DNA from: Phellopilus nigrolimitatus
Taxonomy: Eukaryota > Basidiomycota > Agaricomycetes > Hymenochaetales > Hymenochaetaceae
Reading direction: 5' to 3'
DNA length: 64,000 nucleotides
NCBI GenBank assembly: GCA_021029095.1
Contig: JAJOHG010000081.1
Location: 55,925-119,924, forward strand
Shown one piece after another: positions 14,001 to 26,425 of the stretch. How positions within the stretch are numbered: position 1 is the stretch's first letter; each line of letters opens with the position of its first letter. Made by a program: the position numbers and the translations under genes. A model generated the notes under the pieces. It made no database searches, had not been told where the DNA came from, and saw nothing but the letters and a program-made list of their open reading frames with translations.

Positions 14001-17000
14001 TCCAGCGAGCGACTTTAGCCGCTGTGCGCCGTGGCGCCACAAAGGGTCCTATCTCCGCGCCAAGATATGCATGCTGTAGGTAGCGGTCCACACGCGCAAA
14101 CAACGAATTTGAAAATCGAAACGCGCGCACGGAGTCTATCAAAGAGGGCTTCTGCTCCCGAGTGTGCCACCATGCACTGACATCGTTCCGCTGAGCGATC
14201 AACGCGCTTGTTTTCTTCGGAGCATTGTCAGGACGCGCTGCAGTGAAAGCCGACAGTGCCCGCACAAGCCAGCCACCACGGCTTCTCGAAGCTCGCAAGT
14301 CCGGGTTCGCAGCTGGGCGGGGGCGACACGTTCCGTCGCGTTCCCAGCCTGAGGTCTTCGAGATAAAACGCAACCGAGATGAAAACTCAGGGCTGCCCTC
14401 TAGACTCCTAGCGGCAGAAGCAGGACGTGGGCAGATGACGACGGCGCCCGGGAACACCTTGAGGAATTCACATTGAGGAATAGCCATTTGATTAGCGGGA
14501 GGCTCTGGCACGTAAGGATCTAGGTCCGATAAATCGGTACAAGCGCATTGTCTGCGGGCCGTACAAGCTAAGAAGCCCGAGGGCGGGCGTTCAGCATTAG
14601 ATTGAGCGGTATCGGTCGATACAGTTCAGCGGAGACCTTCTGCCTTTCGGCCAGATTTGGTATTTCTTACAATTTTCAACATTGTCAATCTTTCATAGGT
14701 CTTGCAAAGCAGCGTATTTACTAGTGACTTGTCAGCGCATTGGCGAGTTCATAAGCGGCTTGAAATATCGTGACGTCGGCGTGAAGTATGTCGGAATTTT
14801 ACTAGAAGTGATAAGAGAAAAAAAATGTTTTGTGGCAAATCATCCCCAACCTGCGAGTGCGTCGGTGGATTTGCGGGAGATATCGCGCATTCAAGGGCGC
14901 ATTCCACAAATCAAACCAATCGTCTGCAACGTTGTTCCTGGACTACCCGGCGCTCTCTTTGAAGTCCTGGGCGCGGGACACACGATCCCCGCTTCTCGTC
15001 CTCGGATGTCCGGACGGGCTGTTCCGGCGCCTTTATAGTGCGCCGACATATCTGAATGAAATTGTCTTCTCTTTGCACGTCTCCACAATGTACACCCCGA
15101 TTCGCTACTTATCGAAACGCGCACTTTCTGCTGCCCGCTCAGCGTGCATCAGCACGTCCGATTTCAACACAATATAGGTCCGGACAACCGTGGATCCATC
15201 GGAATTCCGCTTTCGTAGGACGAGTGGCCGCGAGACACGGGGAAGGAAGGAAGAGTGGCTGAATGGACGGGGGAACTTACACGCAGCCGTGACATGCGTA
15301 CTCCGCAGAGATAATTTCCGTTCCTTCCTAGGTTGGACATGACGCGATGGGAACCTGCGATTCTAACAATTCGCCGCGATTTTCCACGCAGTCTGCTTGC
15401 GGGCCTGGCGGACGCGATAGCCGTGCCTCCTGGCGCTGCTTCCTGAGAGAAGCGATTAATCGAAAGACGCATGACGCAAATGAAAAGTGCTGTTGGCAGT
15501 TATCAGGGGCCCTGGAATACGCGAAGGTAAGTGAAGATATCCTCCTCATGCGTTTCGTTTAGAAGAGTCACACAGCAATCGGAGAAACTAGAGAAATACA
15601 CAGTAAGATCTAGCGCAATCTGTTCATCCTTTTTTCAGTTGAAAGGGCTTTTTCCTTTGCTAACGGGTAAGCCACCGGCGAACGACGTCACAGGTCCATA
15701 TTTGACGGCTATTGTTATGACATGCTGTCGAAGAAGATGATTAGTATGGGTACGTGTTGCTGAGTGTGGGTGAGTAATGGGCCTGGCCGGGACCCGTCGA
15801 AGATCTTCGACGAGGGTGAGGCGGAAAGGGAAGGTTGATAGAAGGCTACACACGCGGGGGCGCATAGTCGACGCTGGAAGCTCGGAAATGTCGTCAACAG
15901 TTGCCGTGCGAAGCGCGGGCTCAGCGAGACAGAGCACCTCCGCAGTTTTCATCTGTATAAATATCGAGCGTGCTCCCCGGTTCGCAAGGATTCTCGACAG
16001 GAACTAGAACAGGTTGCACGAGATGACACGGTAGAATCCGTTTGTTCTGTGTTCGAAGAAGAGGACGACGATGACGACTGCTGGGCCACACCTTCTGAAC
16101 TTAGACTCGTGCTTCACATTTGAGGCGCACTCAGTTCAGCTGCATCTGTCTGTTCGCCAGAATCAGCCACCGTGTTTCCCATCTAAAGGAAGTCTATCAA
16201 AGTTCCTGACATACCGGGATTTCATTTAGGCCTTTTTTCAGATTCTCTGCCCAAACAGGAGCCGAGACCTCGCCACTACCCTGGTATCGACCTACGCAGA
16301 CCCGCGCTGAACCCGGAAGTCGTTTTTGATTCTTCCCTGCGCAAGCCTCTTTTTCTTCCGCTTCCTTCGCTCGGTCGGTGCGAGTGACGTCCCCCGTTTC
16401 CCACCTACGATCTCTGCAGCAAATAGCAAGTCCTCATCTACTTGTGATCTCTGAATCGAGAAAACTGCAGCGAGATGTACGGTCGGGGCAAACTCCATAT
16501 TCCGGACAGCGAAAGGTGCTCTGGTGCACAATAGCGCTTGCTTCATGGATCTGTGTCCGATGCGATGTCGGCTAGCAAGTTTTCCGGAGTACACTTCGAA
16601 GGACGAAGCAACTCGGATCCATCAACTCTACGTGACAGCGGTTCTCGACGTAACGAGCGAAACTGCACGCTCGAAAGAGGCCGCTGAAACGAGAAATCCT
16701 GCTTAATTATGCTTTATGAGCAAAATTTCACTTTTTCCCTCTCCGATGTTCAGAACCTTCGTAATAACTTGTAGGCTTTGTTCACCAAATTTCAGAAATA
16801 AAGCACGGAAAGTTTTGAAGTCAAAGTGTTGCTCACAGCTCATGCTTGGCGTATAACGAGAATTTCATTAACAAGAATCAAGTTTTTTTTAGACGAACGA
16901 AGGTTCGAACGAAGGAACCAGGAAACGAAATGAAAGGGCTTATCGTGACCCATGGTTTACAGCACAGAAAGTTCACAAGTTCACCCTCCCAGCTCAACAC

Positions 17001-18348
17001 GAAAAAAATGCAGACATAGAAAGGTTCAGCTCACCTCAGATAAGACATCCCGAGTGTGTGACATAGGCAAGTAGGAGTCCGAGCCGCATAAGCATGGTGT
17101 TAGGACGTGTTACGGCACGATGCAGTGCGAATGAAAGGGAAAGCAGCTCAACTCACCTCGGAACCAACCCTTCAGCCAGAAGACAATGTCGTTCCGTAGC
17201 CATTGGCACCACTCCGGAACGGTTGAGGTCAATGTGCGCGAATCACGCAACGGTCTCCCCCTCCGTCCGCTCGGAGTAGTCTCGGGCCGCAAGTCGCTTT
17301 CGTACAGGCACCACCACCCGTTGCGTATCGTCTCTACCTATGGGAGCGCAGGTAAAACTCGACGGCCTATAGGAGCGGAAGCGGCTCGTGCAGTGCTTGG
17401 CGGTAGTTCCGCGGCGCCTTTGAGGCCAGCCTGGGAGAGCCTGGGCTCGGAGTACTCCACCGACGTCTCGCTGCGCGCAGATTAAAGATATGGCTCTCGA
17501 TTCTGGCAGGTCTATTGTCGGCTTCTCACCCTCGCCCTCGTCCCCATCCACGACTCTGAACACACCGAGAATAACATAAGAATCAAAGGCCCAAAATAGT
17601 TTAAGATGTCGGGAAAGGTGTCGGATCTTGCGAGTCTGCGTCGTGTAATGTGCCGGAACGTGACAGACGTCGAGCGGTCGAGGTAGAGTCGAACATGTTG
17701 AGATTGTAGTAAATTAACGTGTGTTCACAAAATGAAAGTGGTGACGTAGGTATTCAAAATCGAGTCGCCCACGGCCCACCGACATGTCGGCACGGCGCAA
17801 ACAGCCACAAACGTTTTTTACGTCACACTTATTTCACTCCTGAGGACCACCGGAATGAAAAAGCTAGCAAGATAAACTCTGTGAAATTGCCCAAAAATAA
17901 ACTGCAAGGTAAAATACACGTACGGTACGAGCAAAAATAAGGGTCAACAGCTACTGAAGTATGTCCATGTGAAGTATCGAAATGTCTGGTAAAATAGTAT
18001 AGTCCGGGAAATGTGAGAGGTGCTGATAATCACTAGACATGAGCGACGACACGTTCGTGAAGAGTCATTAGAGATTAAAACTACGACGAGGAGAAATGGG
18101 AGGGAGATAGAGAGATAGATAACCAATGTCCAACTTGAGCATACCAAAGAAACAGTTTGAAGCTACCAATTCATAAAACTCCACTCGAGTTGTAAATGCG
18201 AGAAAGAACAACAATTTCCTTTCCTCTTGGCCGGGTAGTGCAGTAGTTGAAATATGCGTAGCAAGTAGAAGAAAATATTTTGAAAATAGTCATTGTCGTA
18301 ATCGGCGTGAGGAAAGGGAGTGTAACTATTTTCACGTTGTAGAAATCG
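8066..18348. other. 10-kb stretch without a supportable gene
   Basis: About 10 kb in which ORFs on both strands stay short, are compositionally random and have no recognisable motifs or mutually consistent splice sites. The longest (minus 13951-14511, plus 10677-11207, plus 8948-9472) look like chance frames. Visible structure: a 14-bp perfect inverted repeat near 13.6 kb and many pyrimidine-rich tracts. The first ~200 bp should contain the promoter of the dehydrogenase gene. It may be decayed repeat DNA or contain non-coding transcripts; I cannot tell. Confidence 0.4.
13588..13651. repeat. perfect 14-bp inverted repeat with 36-nt AT-rich loop
   Basis: GAGTAGACCGGGAT (13588-13601) is repeated inverted as ATCCCGGTCTACTC (13638-13651). 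The 36-nt spacer is AT-rich. Could be a transcript hairpin or the core of a short foldback element. Confidence 0.7.
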
Positions 18349-20118
18349 TTAATTGAGGAGCACGCCGCCGAGGAGGGAGGTGATTGCCGTCACGGTGATC
18401 GTAAAGACCATAGACCCACTCCATGTCGCCACATGGTCAAGCTGTCCGAGCGCAGAGTTCGCCGTGCTTGAAGTGGAGCCGGAGGAAGTCGTAGATCCTG
18501 CCCGAGTCGACGAACCTGAGCTTGATCCAGTGGTTGACCCAGGAGTACCCTGTAATAATGAGAACGATCGTTCAGTAAAACGTGCAATGAGCAATTGAGA
18601 AAAAGAGGGAAATAAATGTAAAGTATAGCAAATAATACAAGAAGAGGTAAAAAAGAAATAGACAATGGAAAAGCGCGGTGTCGTAATTGAAGAGCAGGAC
18701 TCCGCGGCAGAGCTAATGCTGCTCACCGTCGTGGATCTCGAGCTCGTCAAAAACGAAGAGCCGGTCGAGGAGGTGGGTGATGAGGTAGACGGTAGGTAGA
18801 CGTAGGTGACGAGGTCGAGGAGGCGCGTGATGAGGTAGATGACGGGGTTGGGCTGGATGAAGTAGACGAGAGACTAACGTTAGTAGATGCAGAGGCTCCA
18901 GACGTTGCCGTCGTGGTAGCTCCGGAAGTCGTAGCGCCGTTGCTGATGGTCGCGAGCGTCGTGCACTGCGAGGAAGCTGGCGCAGGGTGCGCAGATGGTG
19001 TTGAAGGGTCACCTTGGTGGAAAGTAGAACCACTATAAACACCCATTGGCTAATAAAAATATGTAAGCAAAACGAATCAGCAAGCAGTGTTTAGATATGC
19101 ATATACCTCTCCAGTATCGCCAGCACAGTTTTCAAACACGCCTGCATCATAGTTCGCAGGCATGTTCCACATGCAACCCATCTCGTCATAGATGTGCTGG
19201 CACAACGCGGGAGCATTCCCACCGTCCTTGCAGCCACGGAAACAGAACTCCGCGTCCGACATGAAATTCTACAGATGTCACGTTAGCTTTGAGTGCCATG
19301 CATTCCAGTATGGCAGCTCGACTTACCGTCCACTCATGCAGTTGTTGCAACTGACCGAAAGCGCTAGAGAACACCAAGCCCCCGATCGGGTTACCTTGAT
19401 AACAAAGAAATAACGATTTGAATAACTCTGTCAGAATGAAAAAAAAGACGAATTACTCACCATTACCATCAGCTCCGTGCGGGTCGAGTTCACTATAAAC
19501 ATGTAAGGACATAGACTAGATAATGGATGTAATGCTTATTATGCGTACCCTCCCTCATCGCCTGCAGGGATGTTCAACTTCGTAAGGTCACCGACGCCTA
19601 AAATATACTCAATTACATGCCAAGAGACAAGAGAGGAAAGCTGCACTAACCAGTGATTTGGACGTAGTCGGGCGTCTGGACGAAATGAGCGCCCTGAATC
19701 GCGCCGTCAGGAATGAGGCGCGTGCCTGTGCCACTCTGTTCAACACGTGTCATATTGGATCCATCATAAGCCATGGCAATCATCCGTACCTTCGTGCACC
19801 ATGCCACCTCAATCCGCTCAGTCTCACCGATGGTCGAACCGGCACCCGGCTCAGGCGGAGCGAACAGGCAGAAGTCGTCCACCGAGTTCACTGTTGATTT
19901 TTTTTCCTGTTTAGCATGCTACGAACTATATGCGTCGAAAAACACTCACAGTATGCGTTCTGGCACATGGACGTCTGGTTCGACCCCGTGCCACACTGGT
20001 TGGTGCCAGACTGACCCTGCTCGGAGATGCCGGGCGCATTCGACGGAAGATAAGTGGCACTGTATGTCTGCGCGAGTGCGGCGGCTGCGAGACCTGGGAG
20101 AATAAGGACGGACTTCAT
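18349..20118 (-). CDS. secreted Ser/Thr-rich glycoprotein, basidiomycete 'macrofage activating glycoprotein' type, 9 exons
   Basis: Predicted cell-surface glycoprotein of a family conserved in Agaricomycetes and often labelled macrofage activating glycoprotein; its function in the fungus is not known. Exons on the minus strand: 20118-19950, 19890-19790, 19735-19651, 19597-19549, 19492-19461, 19394-19327, 19268-19107, 19049-18727, 18549-18349. Signal peptide MKSVLILPGLAAAALAQ is followed by a Cys-rich ectodomain (SMCQNAYLN, VDDFCLFAPPEPG, EWTNFMSDAEFC, GCMWNMPANYDAG). Then comes a Ser/Thr-rich linker and a hydrophobic tail ending SLLGGVLLN, a plausible GPI-attachment signal. Oddity: exons 1-7 and 9 keep frame, but exon 8 is 323 nt, one base short of a multiple of three. 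The reading frame switches around 18781-18811 within a repetitive stretch of the linker. This is either an indel that breaks the gene, an assembly error, or an unrecognised tiny intron. Confidence 0.8.
18781..18811 (-). other. frame switch in the Ser/Thr-rich linker of the glycoprotein gene
   Basis: Upstream the serine-rich frame is used; downstream a different frame is serine-rich until the GTGAGC donor at 18726. The local sequence is a slippage-prone repeat of TCTACC-like units. Confidence 0.6.
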
Positions 20119-21944
20119 GGCAGCGGGACGGGGGAAGACGACGGACGAGGAGGAGGATGGTGGTGGTAGGAGAGTAAGAAGGATGGATGGCTTGGCGTCT
20201 TGTTTGAATTGAAAAAAATCAGGCGGCTTTTGAATGCTACCATGCTGTAACGGCTAGCGGATACCGTGCCTGTGAACTTCGGGTCCTGGATGTCGATCGC
20301 CGTCAGCCTTCCTTTTCCAGACACCAGGCGCTGGAGGCGCTGTTTTCTTCACAGCCACACCGTCGGCATGAATAAAACAATTTTTGCAGGAAAAAGAAAA
20401 AAGAAAAAATCCTGTTAAAATCGGGGAGTTATAGGGGAAAAAACAATCAGTAGAAACTACAAGTTGAACTATTCCAGCCACTAATCAGTGGTAAAAAAGC
20501 AACGATGGCCGGGGAAGCACCCGACACTCGTGTTGATGTTCGCGCCGGAGAACGGTGCCGGAGTGACCGAGTCTAAGTTGCATTTATATAAGGGCAAGAA
20601 TTAGGAAGTCGATTTGACGAACTTGAAACATAGCTTCAGGCTAGAAAAAGATGGAAGACAGAAAGAGTAGAATGTATGGCATTTGTTATCGCTGAAAAAA
20701 CGAACTTTTGATCCGAAGTTCGAACTCCGAAGTCGAACTCCGAAGTGTGTACTTTCAGTGAGGTCATAGTTTCAACTTCTTAGGTCACACTCCGCAGTCG
20801 ACACTTTATGGAAGGCACATGCTAATTCCTTAATTGCAGATCTCAAATCTTATCAAATTAAAATTCAATATGAAATCAGAAGTTGTAGGGCCTATGCCTT
20901 CATACTCCTGCACCCAACATAAGACTGCATATCGCAGTTCCTAACATGCTACAAACATGGCTATGGTGCATGCATGCATGTTTGCTCACGTAGTTTCTAA
21001 TCCTAAGAAGACAGGATGGAGATGACTCACTTGGATAGACGGATTATTATTTAGTCCCAACTTTTCCACATGTAGATTAAGCACTGAGTTGCCAGGCACT
21101 CGGAATGACCATTCCATTCCATTTCACATTATCTTGAGCAGTTATACACGTCTTACTTGCCTGCACAACACCGTGCTCATTTCGCCGTTTCCACACCATT
21201 CTCGCCTGTTTCCACACCATGACAACCAATGTTTGGCAGAGATCCGTCTCCATAATATTTGAAACACTATGGCTAGGTGAGTCCACAAATGTAAGAATGA
21301 TTGCTTCTTCCCCGTTTCATACCAGATTTAAATCTCATTTCTCTGCATTTTTGCAGTTTTCTTGGCCATACTGGCAAGCGAAGCAACGCCTCTGCAAGCG
21401 AGCGGGTGCGTTCATGCTGCTGGTATCAAGTTATGCCCTCCCTAGCCCTGTCGCTTTGAATCCACCACCATAGACTTACCTTAGAACCCCCCTCACGGCC
21501 CACCCAATCTTCATCTCACTCCCTGTCTCTGCCAGTGGGCTTTCTTAATACTGGTTGCACAATCCCTCATTTGTTATCGTATTTTGGGCCTTGACATTTG
21601 TCCCATTGACGCTCTAGAGTTGTGTTGCCCCAAAGCACAGTCAGTCTCAGATTCCTTTGTCGCCATACTAGCCAAGTAACTCTAACTTGCTGTCAGACAA
21701 ACTGTTTATTCTTCTGCCTGGCCTGCTACTCCCCTTGAAATACTCCTACTTGCAATGTGAGTTAACTCCATCACCACTGCCTTTTTTGTGTTCGTTTGCA
21801 AGGCTCTGACCTCTGCATCTCCCTCAGAAGTTTGCATTGATAGCTAAGCGCATTGGTCCTAAGAACTGGTTGCGCCTTTCAAGCATGTGAGATGAAATCC
21901 CCCTGAAAGCAAACTCACTGATTAATACCTCGTCAAAGATCGTA
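20119..21944. other. intergenic region, AT-richer, dispersed-repeat fragment
   Basis: No coding sequence recognised. 20673-20760 contains repeated variants of GAACTCCGAAGT, and its first ~49 bp match a copy at 52089-52138. From about 20.8 kb the base composition becomes visibly more AT-rich, continuing into the HECT-like gene, so the 5' boundary of a mobile element could lie in this interval. I could not find terminal repeats. Confidence 0.4.
20673..20721 (+). repeat. dispersed repeat fragment, copy 1
   Basis: About 49 bp beginning TGTATGGCATTTGTTATCG, matching 52089-52138 in the same orientation at roughly three of four positions. It includes the small inverted pair CGAACTT/AAGTTCG. Confidence 0.5.
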
Positions 21945-24900
21945 ATGAGTCAGAACCAGCAGCGATCCCTTGCTCCTCCAGACTTCGCTTCATTTATGCA
22001 GCAGATGCAGGAGTTCTACACAGCACGTTCTGCTCAGTCAGACACCAGCAGTGCTCAGCCAGGAGTGCCAAGTACGATGGGGCCTCCTCCTCTGCCACGC
22101 CCAGGCCTTCAAACAGGCCAATCAACTCCATTTGCAGCTTGGCCTTTTTCGCATGCTTCGGACTCTGAACACTCTACTCAGCCCATCCTGAATACTACTG
22201 CAGCATCACGTCCTGGTCCTCCATCCATTCCACCACCTATACTCTCCCAATACCAATCTGCTCGTGCTACCATGCCAAATCAGACGTCCTGGTCTGATAC
22301 AGCTGCTGCCCAGATTCCTAGGCCATCATCGTCTCAACTCAATCCATATCAGGGTCAGACTCACAACCCGGCTTCGTCTCAGCCCATGCCCTCATTTTTG
22401 AGCCAGACACCCGGAGCGTCTTTTCCTCAGCATTCACATTCGCAGGCCCCACGCCATACTCCTGCTTTCGGGACGAGTAGCACAGCATTGAGCCTCAGTA
22501 CACGAAATGCAAACCATGCATGTATGCAATCTGCAGAGAGGTCACTCCCACGGCAGCCACTGGTACAGCAACGACGGTCAGGTCGAGGTCGCCGACCCGG
22601 AACTGCGGCCCATCCTCCAGGTCTAAGCTCACAACGGGATACTATCCAGGACTGCTTTGGACAGGATGGTCAGACCATCCGGATTACAGCAAAAGTTCTT
22701 CCACACCCAGTAAGACTCTTTTGCGTGCATTAAATGGCGTCCGGACTAAACAACTTTCTTGTTAGGACTCTTTGGCTCCAAAGACGAAGCAGAAGGATAT
22801 GTACATACTCTTCCGTTTCCTAAAAGAGTCACACAGCATGGAGCTTGAACGATGGGCTCTTCGCTTTGAGGAGGAAGTTCCAATTGAATCAACGCTTGTG
22901 GATTTCATTGGTCACATAGCGAGGAGGATGGAGCAATCAGAGATGCGGTATGAGTTTGATCGCCCAGGAGAGTCCTCGGCATATCTGAACCATGAGGCAC
23001 TTCCCCTGGTTCTCTTGTGCCTTCATAATAGGGGGTGTGAGAACACAGATGGGCAGGTGCGCTTGCGGCGTGAGCCAATCGAGCCTGAGCTCACTTTTTC
23101 CCATTTGGCTGCCAATGTAAACATGTTTGCATCATACAAATGCATTGAGGGCACTCGGCTGGGACAGAAGAGACTGGTGGTTCATTTTGGTAAGCGTCGG
23201 ACGCTGTTCATTGGGCATTAAACTCATTGCTTCTCTAGCCATCTCGAGCCAACCTTTGAAAGGAATAATTGGCGACAAGATCCACAGCTGCATTGGCCGA
23301 AGAGTTCAGGCTAAGTTTCCAAAGGATCAGCCCGACAACGAAGTGGGAAATAACTCAGAAGGCTGCGATACGGATGAATCAACGGATGAAGACACTGAGT
23401 CAGACGAAGTCCCTCCAGTTTCTCAAATAACCCGTACACCTGTAAGAAAATGTTTACTTTTGTTTCGTTTAATTGCTTAGAATCCCCTAAAGCGTCGTCA
23501 TGTTACATCAGCCCATGCTCCTGCGTCCCACTCCTCAAATTTTACCCCTCGTACCTCCATATCGACATCAGTGCTGGCTTCATCGCTGTCAAGACAGATG
23601 TCTCTCACCACCAGCATTGCAGCAACATTTCCTGGCTCGGTATGGAGGGAGTTCTGGGAGCCCATCCAGCCTGCGAGCTTGGATTTGCCATTTGAAATGG
23701 AAACCTTCGCAGAGTCAGTTTATGAGGCTGCGACTACAGGGAGCACTGTGGATAGGCTGGAGGTTGATGGGGATTGCGTTAACTCTCTCGCGACAGCATT
23801 CATAGAGATGCTGCGAGAATGCAGCAATATAGGCGATTTCACCAAAGTTCTAGTACCAGCCAGGTCATTCAATGTGTAAGCCAATTTGTAATCTCTGCAT
23901 CTTGTTCATCGAGCCTCAACCCACTAATGTGCACTTCAACCCCTTTCTTAGATTTGGTTCTACTAATGCCCGTCTCTCCTTTGGGATTGGTGTTGAACGA
24001 GAGGTGATATACACTTGCTTTGGGCGCTTTTCAGCACAATCCCACCTATGGTTCCATGAGCTTGCCGACAAGCAATCGTCAATCAAGACAATGCATTCCA
24101 TACAGTCTGCTCGTTTTGTTCCCAACAGTCGGATCCAGGACCTGAGAGTACTCGGTGCCCTCTGCGCTCTAATGCTCATCCTTGGGCAGGCCCCAAGCCC
24201 TTTTGACCCATGTATGTTCCAGTTCATTGTGCACGATTGCAAGCTGCAGTCTCTGAATGAGGCGCTTGTCGGGGCATGGCACCCTGAAATACGACGAACG
24301 GTGCTTGACTGGAATGCAGCAGGTCCAGAGGGCAACATTGCTCCCTTTGCGGCTCACTTTTTAACATATCACAATCAAGATGTCTGTGCTCCTTTTCTTT
24401 TTCCTGTCTCAATTTCCTGAAAGGCTTTCTTTCATAGCCATCAGTGTACCAGGAACGCGACATGGACTCTCACAATGCCATTGCATCGGAGATGCTCTAC
24501 AAGGCCATTCTTGGGCCTGAGATGCATCTCCACGTCGAGTGGCAGGCCTTTATGGCAGGCTTCAGGCTTTCCTGCCGAAACGGGTTCTCATTCCCAACGG
24601 TTCGCATTTTCTCATTTCTACTGAGTCTAGAACTTCGTATTGTTAGAGATGCTGATTTCTTTTATTGAAGGCCGTCAAGCTTTTTCCAGGTGGCTCTGAT
24701 GCATTTTTGAATATTGTCTGGACGTCACGTATTGCCAATTTTGGTACAATTGAGCCGCTTCTCAGGATAGAAGAGCCTGCAAGCACATTCCTGGCTTCAC
24801 TGGAGCGTGCTCTCCGACGCTTTGGAGAGACCCCTTGTGCGTCATTTGCATCTCTTCTGGTAAAGTTTCTGGGTGGGTCAGGGCTGCCATGCCCCACATT

Positions 24901-25339
24901 ATTTGATGAGGTGAAGGGAGGCTTCAGTCCCATCGTGGATTTGTCGTGCATTCAGAAAGAAGGTTTTCGAGCAAAGGCCTTCTCTTGGGCTGCAACTGGG
25001 GCCCCTTTCGTGGACGCAAATTCTGAGCCCATCAAGGTTTGTGCATTACTAATGCAATTGTTCAAAATCGTTTCTGACCCAGGGATTCAGGTTGTTTTTG
25101 TGGACGATGACAGCATTTCCTACTGCTCTGATTCTCGAAATCGTCCTCTAATGATTGAGATGGGCAAAATTCGATTCAGTACATGCTTCCGCTCAGCATT
25201 TATTCCTGCAAGCCATGTCATTGCGCTGGCATCAAGAGAATACAATGCTGGCTCAGAGCCCTCTGACTTCCACACGGCCATCAACAATTGGTTTTTGTGT
25301 GAGTCATTGAACGCCATTGGGGGGCATACTGTCATATAG
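21945..25339 (+). CDS. large protein with degenerate HECT-like C-terminal domain, probably transposon-linked, 7 exons
   Basis: Exons: 21945-22709, 22766-23189, 23239-23441, 23481-23875, 23952-24381, 24438-24599, 24671-25339. They total 3048 nt and 1015 residues with every phase consistent, so the gene looks intact. Residues 1-250 are a low-complexity Pro/Gln/Ser-rich region. An acidic patch (about residues 410-460) precedes a globular C-terminal half. The last ~200 residues resemble a diverged HECT ubiquitin-ligase C-lobe: AFSWAATGAPF matches the FVTGSP-like strand, and STCFRSAFIPAS matches the position of the catalytic Cys and following Leu-Pro. About 45 extra residues follow, and the usual HTCF context is altered. 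I recall similar proteins in Agaricomycetes, multi-copy and unannotated. HECT proteins also accompany an integrase-type transposon in fish, and such an integrase occurs at 49.4 kb here. Function is inference; intact coding structure is seen. Confidence 0.6.
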
Positions 25340-25714
25340 GACCTCAGCAGTTCTCAACCTTCGTCCATCCATCCCCACTCCTATGATAAAATTAATATGC
25401 TCGTCTTCATGGCGCACTCAGCACTACTATTGCTACTCTCATCCTCCTTTACCTGCCATCCCCCCCACCCCCCCCCCCCCCCCCTCCCTTAATATACTTC
25501 CCCTGTGCATTCCGATGCAGTCATTGCTTGCTACCTCCCTAATTCATTTTTTTTAAATCCCTTTACCGCTCCTTCAAGAAGCATGGCTTACTCCATCCTC
25601 CTACTAGTATACCAGGGCCAAATCATTCGTAACCTAATAGCCTTTGAAACCCGATGCATGGGGTGAATTTAGACATTCTCTTCCCACTTCTCCTGATGAC
25701 GGTCGAGAATGAGG
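25340..25714. other. intergenic region with long poly-C run
   Basis: 3' flank of the HECT-like gene. A pyrimidine tract at about 25459-25488 includes an almost pure run of about 19 C, which could fold as an i-motif (G-quadruplex on the other strand) or be a sequencing-prone homopolymer. HSP90 similarity begins near 25715. Confidence 0.4.
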
Positions 25715-26425
25715 AACTCGTGCACCCTTCGACCTTTTCGAGTCTAAGAAGAAGCGCAACAACATCAAGTTCTACGCGTCTTCATTATGGACGACTGCGA
25801 GGACCTCATCCCCGAGTACCTCAACTTCGTCAAGGGTATCGTCGACTCCGAGGATCTTCCTTTGAACATCTTGCGTGAGACACTTCAGCAGAACAAGATC
25901 CTCAAGGTCATCCGCAAGAACATCGTGAAGAAGTGCCTTGACCTCTTCCAGGAAATTTCAGAGGACAAGGACAACTTCGAGAAGTTCTATGAGTCGTTTG
26001 GCAAGTATCTCAAGCTCGGTATCCACGAGGATGCGCAGAACCGCAGCAAACTCGCCGAATTTCTTCGCTTCTACTCAACGAAGTCGACTGAAGAGCAGGT
26101 TTTGCTGAAGGGTGCGTGCGCTCAATCTCGGTGATGATGATCACTTTTATTGATCTTGTTTCCAGACTACATTACTCGTATGCCAGAAATCCAGAAGTCG
26201 ATCTACTACCTCACCGGCGAATCACTCAACGCCATCAAGGACTCTCCTTTCCTCGAGGCTCTTAAGAAGAAGAACTTCGAGGTTCTCCTGCTCGTTGACC
26301 CCATCAATGAGTACACCGTCACCCAACTTAAGGAATTCGAGAACCACAAGCTTGTGTGTGTCTCAAAGGAGGGTCTCGAGCTTGAGGAGACCGATGAGGA
26401 GAAGGCGGCGCGCGAGGGCGAGTCT

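Noticed and set aside
8066..18348. Many ORFs of 60-190 codons on both strands
   Set aside because: No recognisable motif, no signal peptides or coherent splice extensions, and both strands are equally open, as expected for GC-balanced non-coding DNA.
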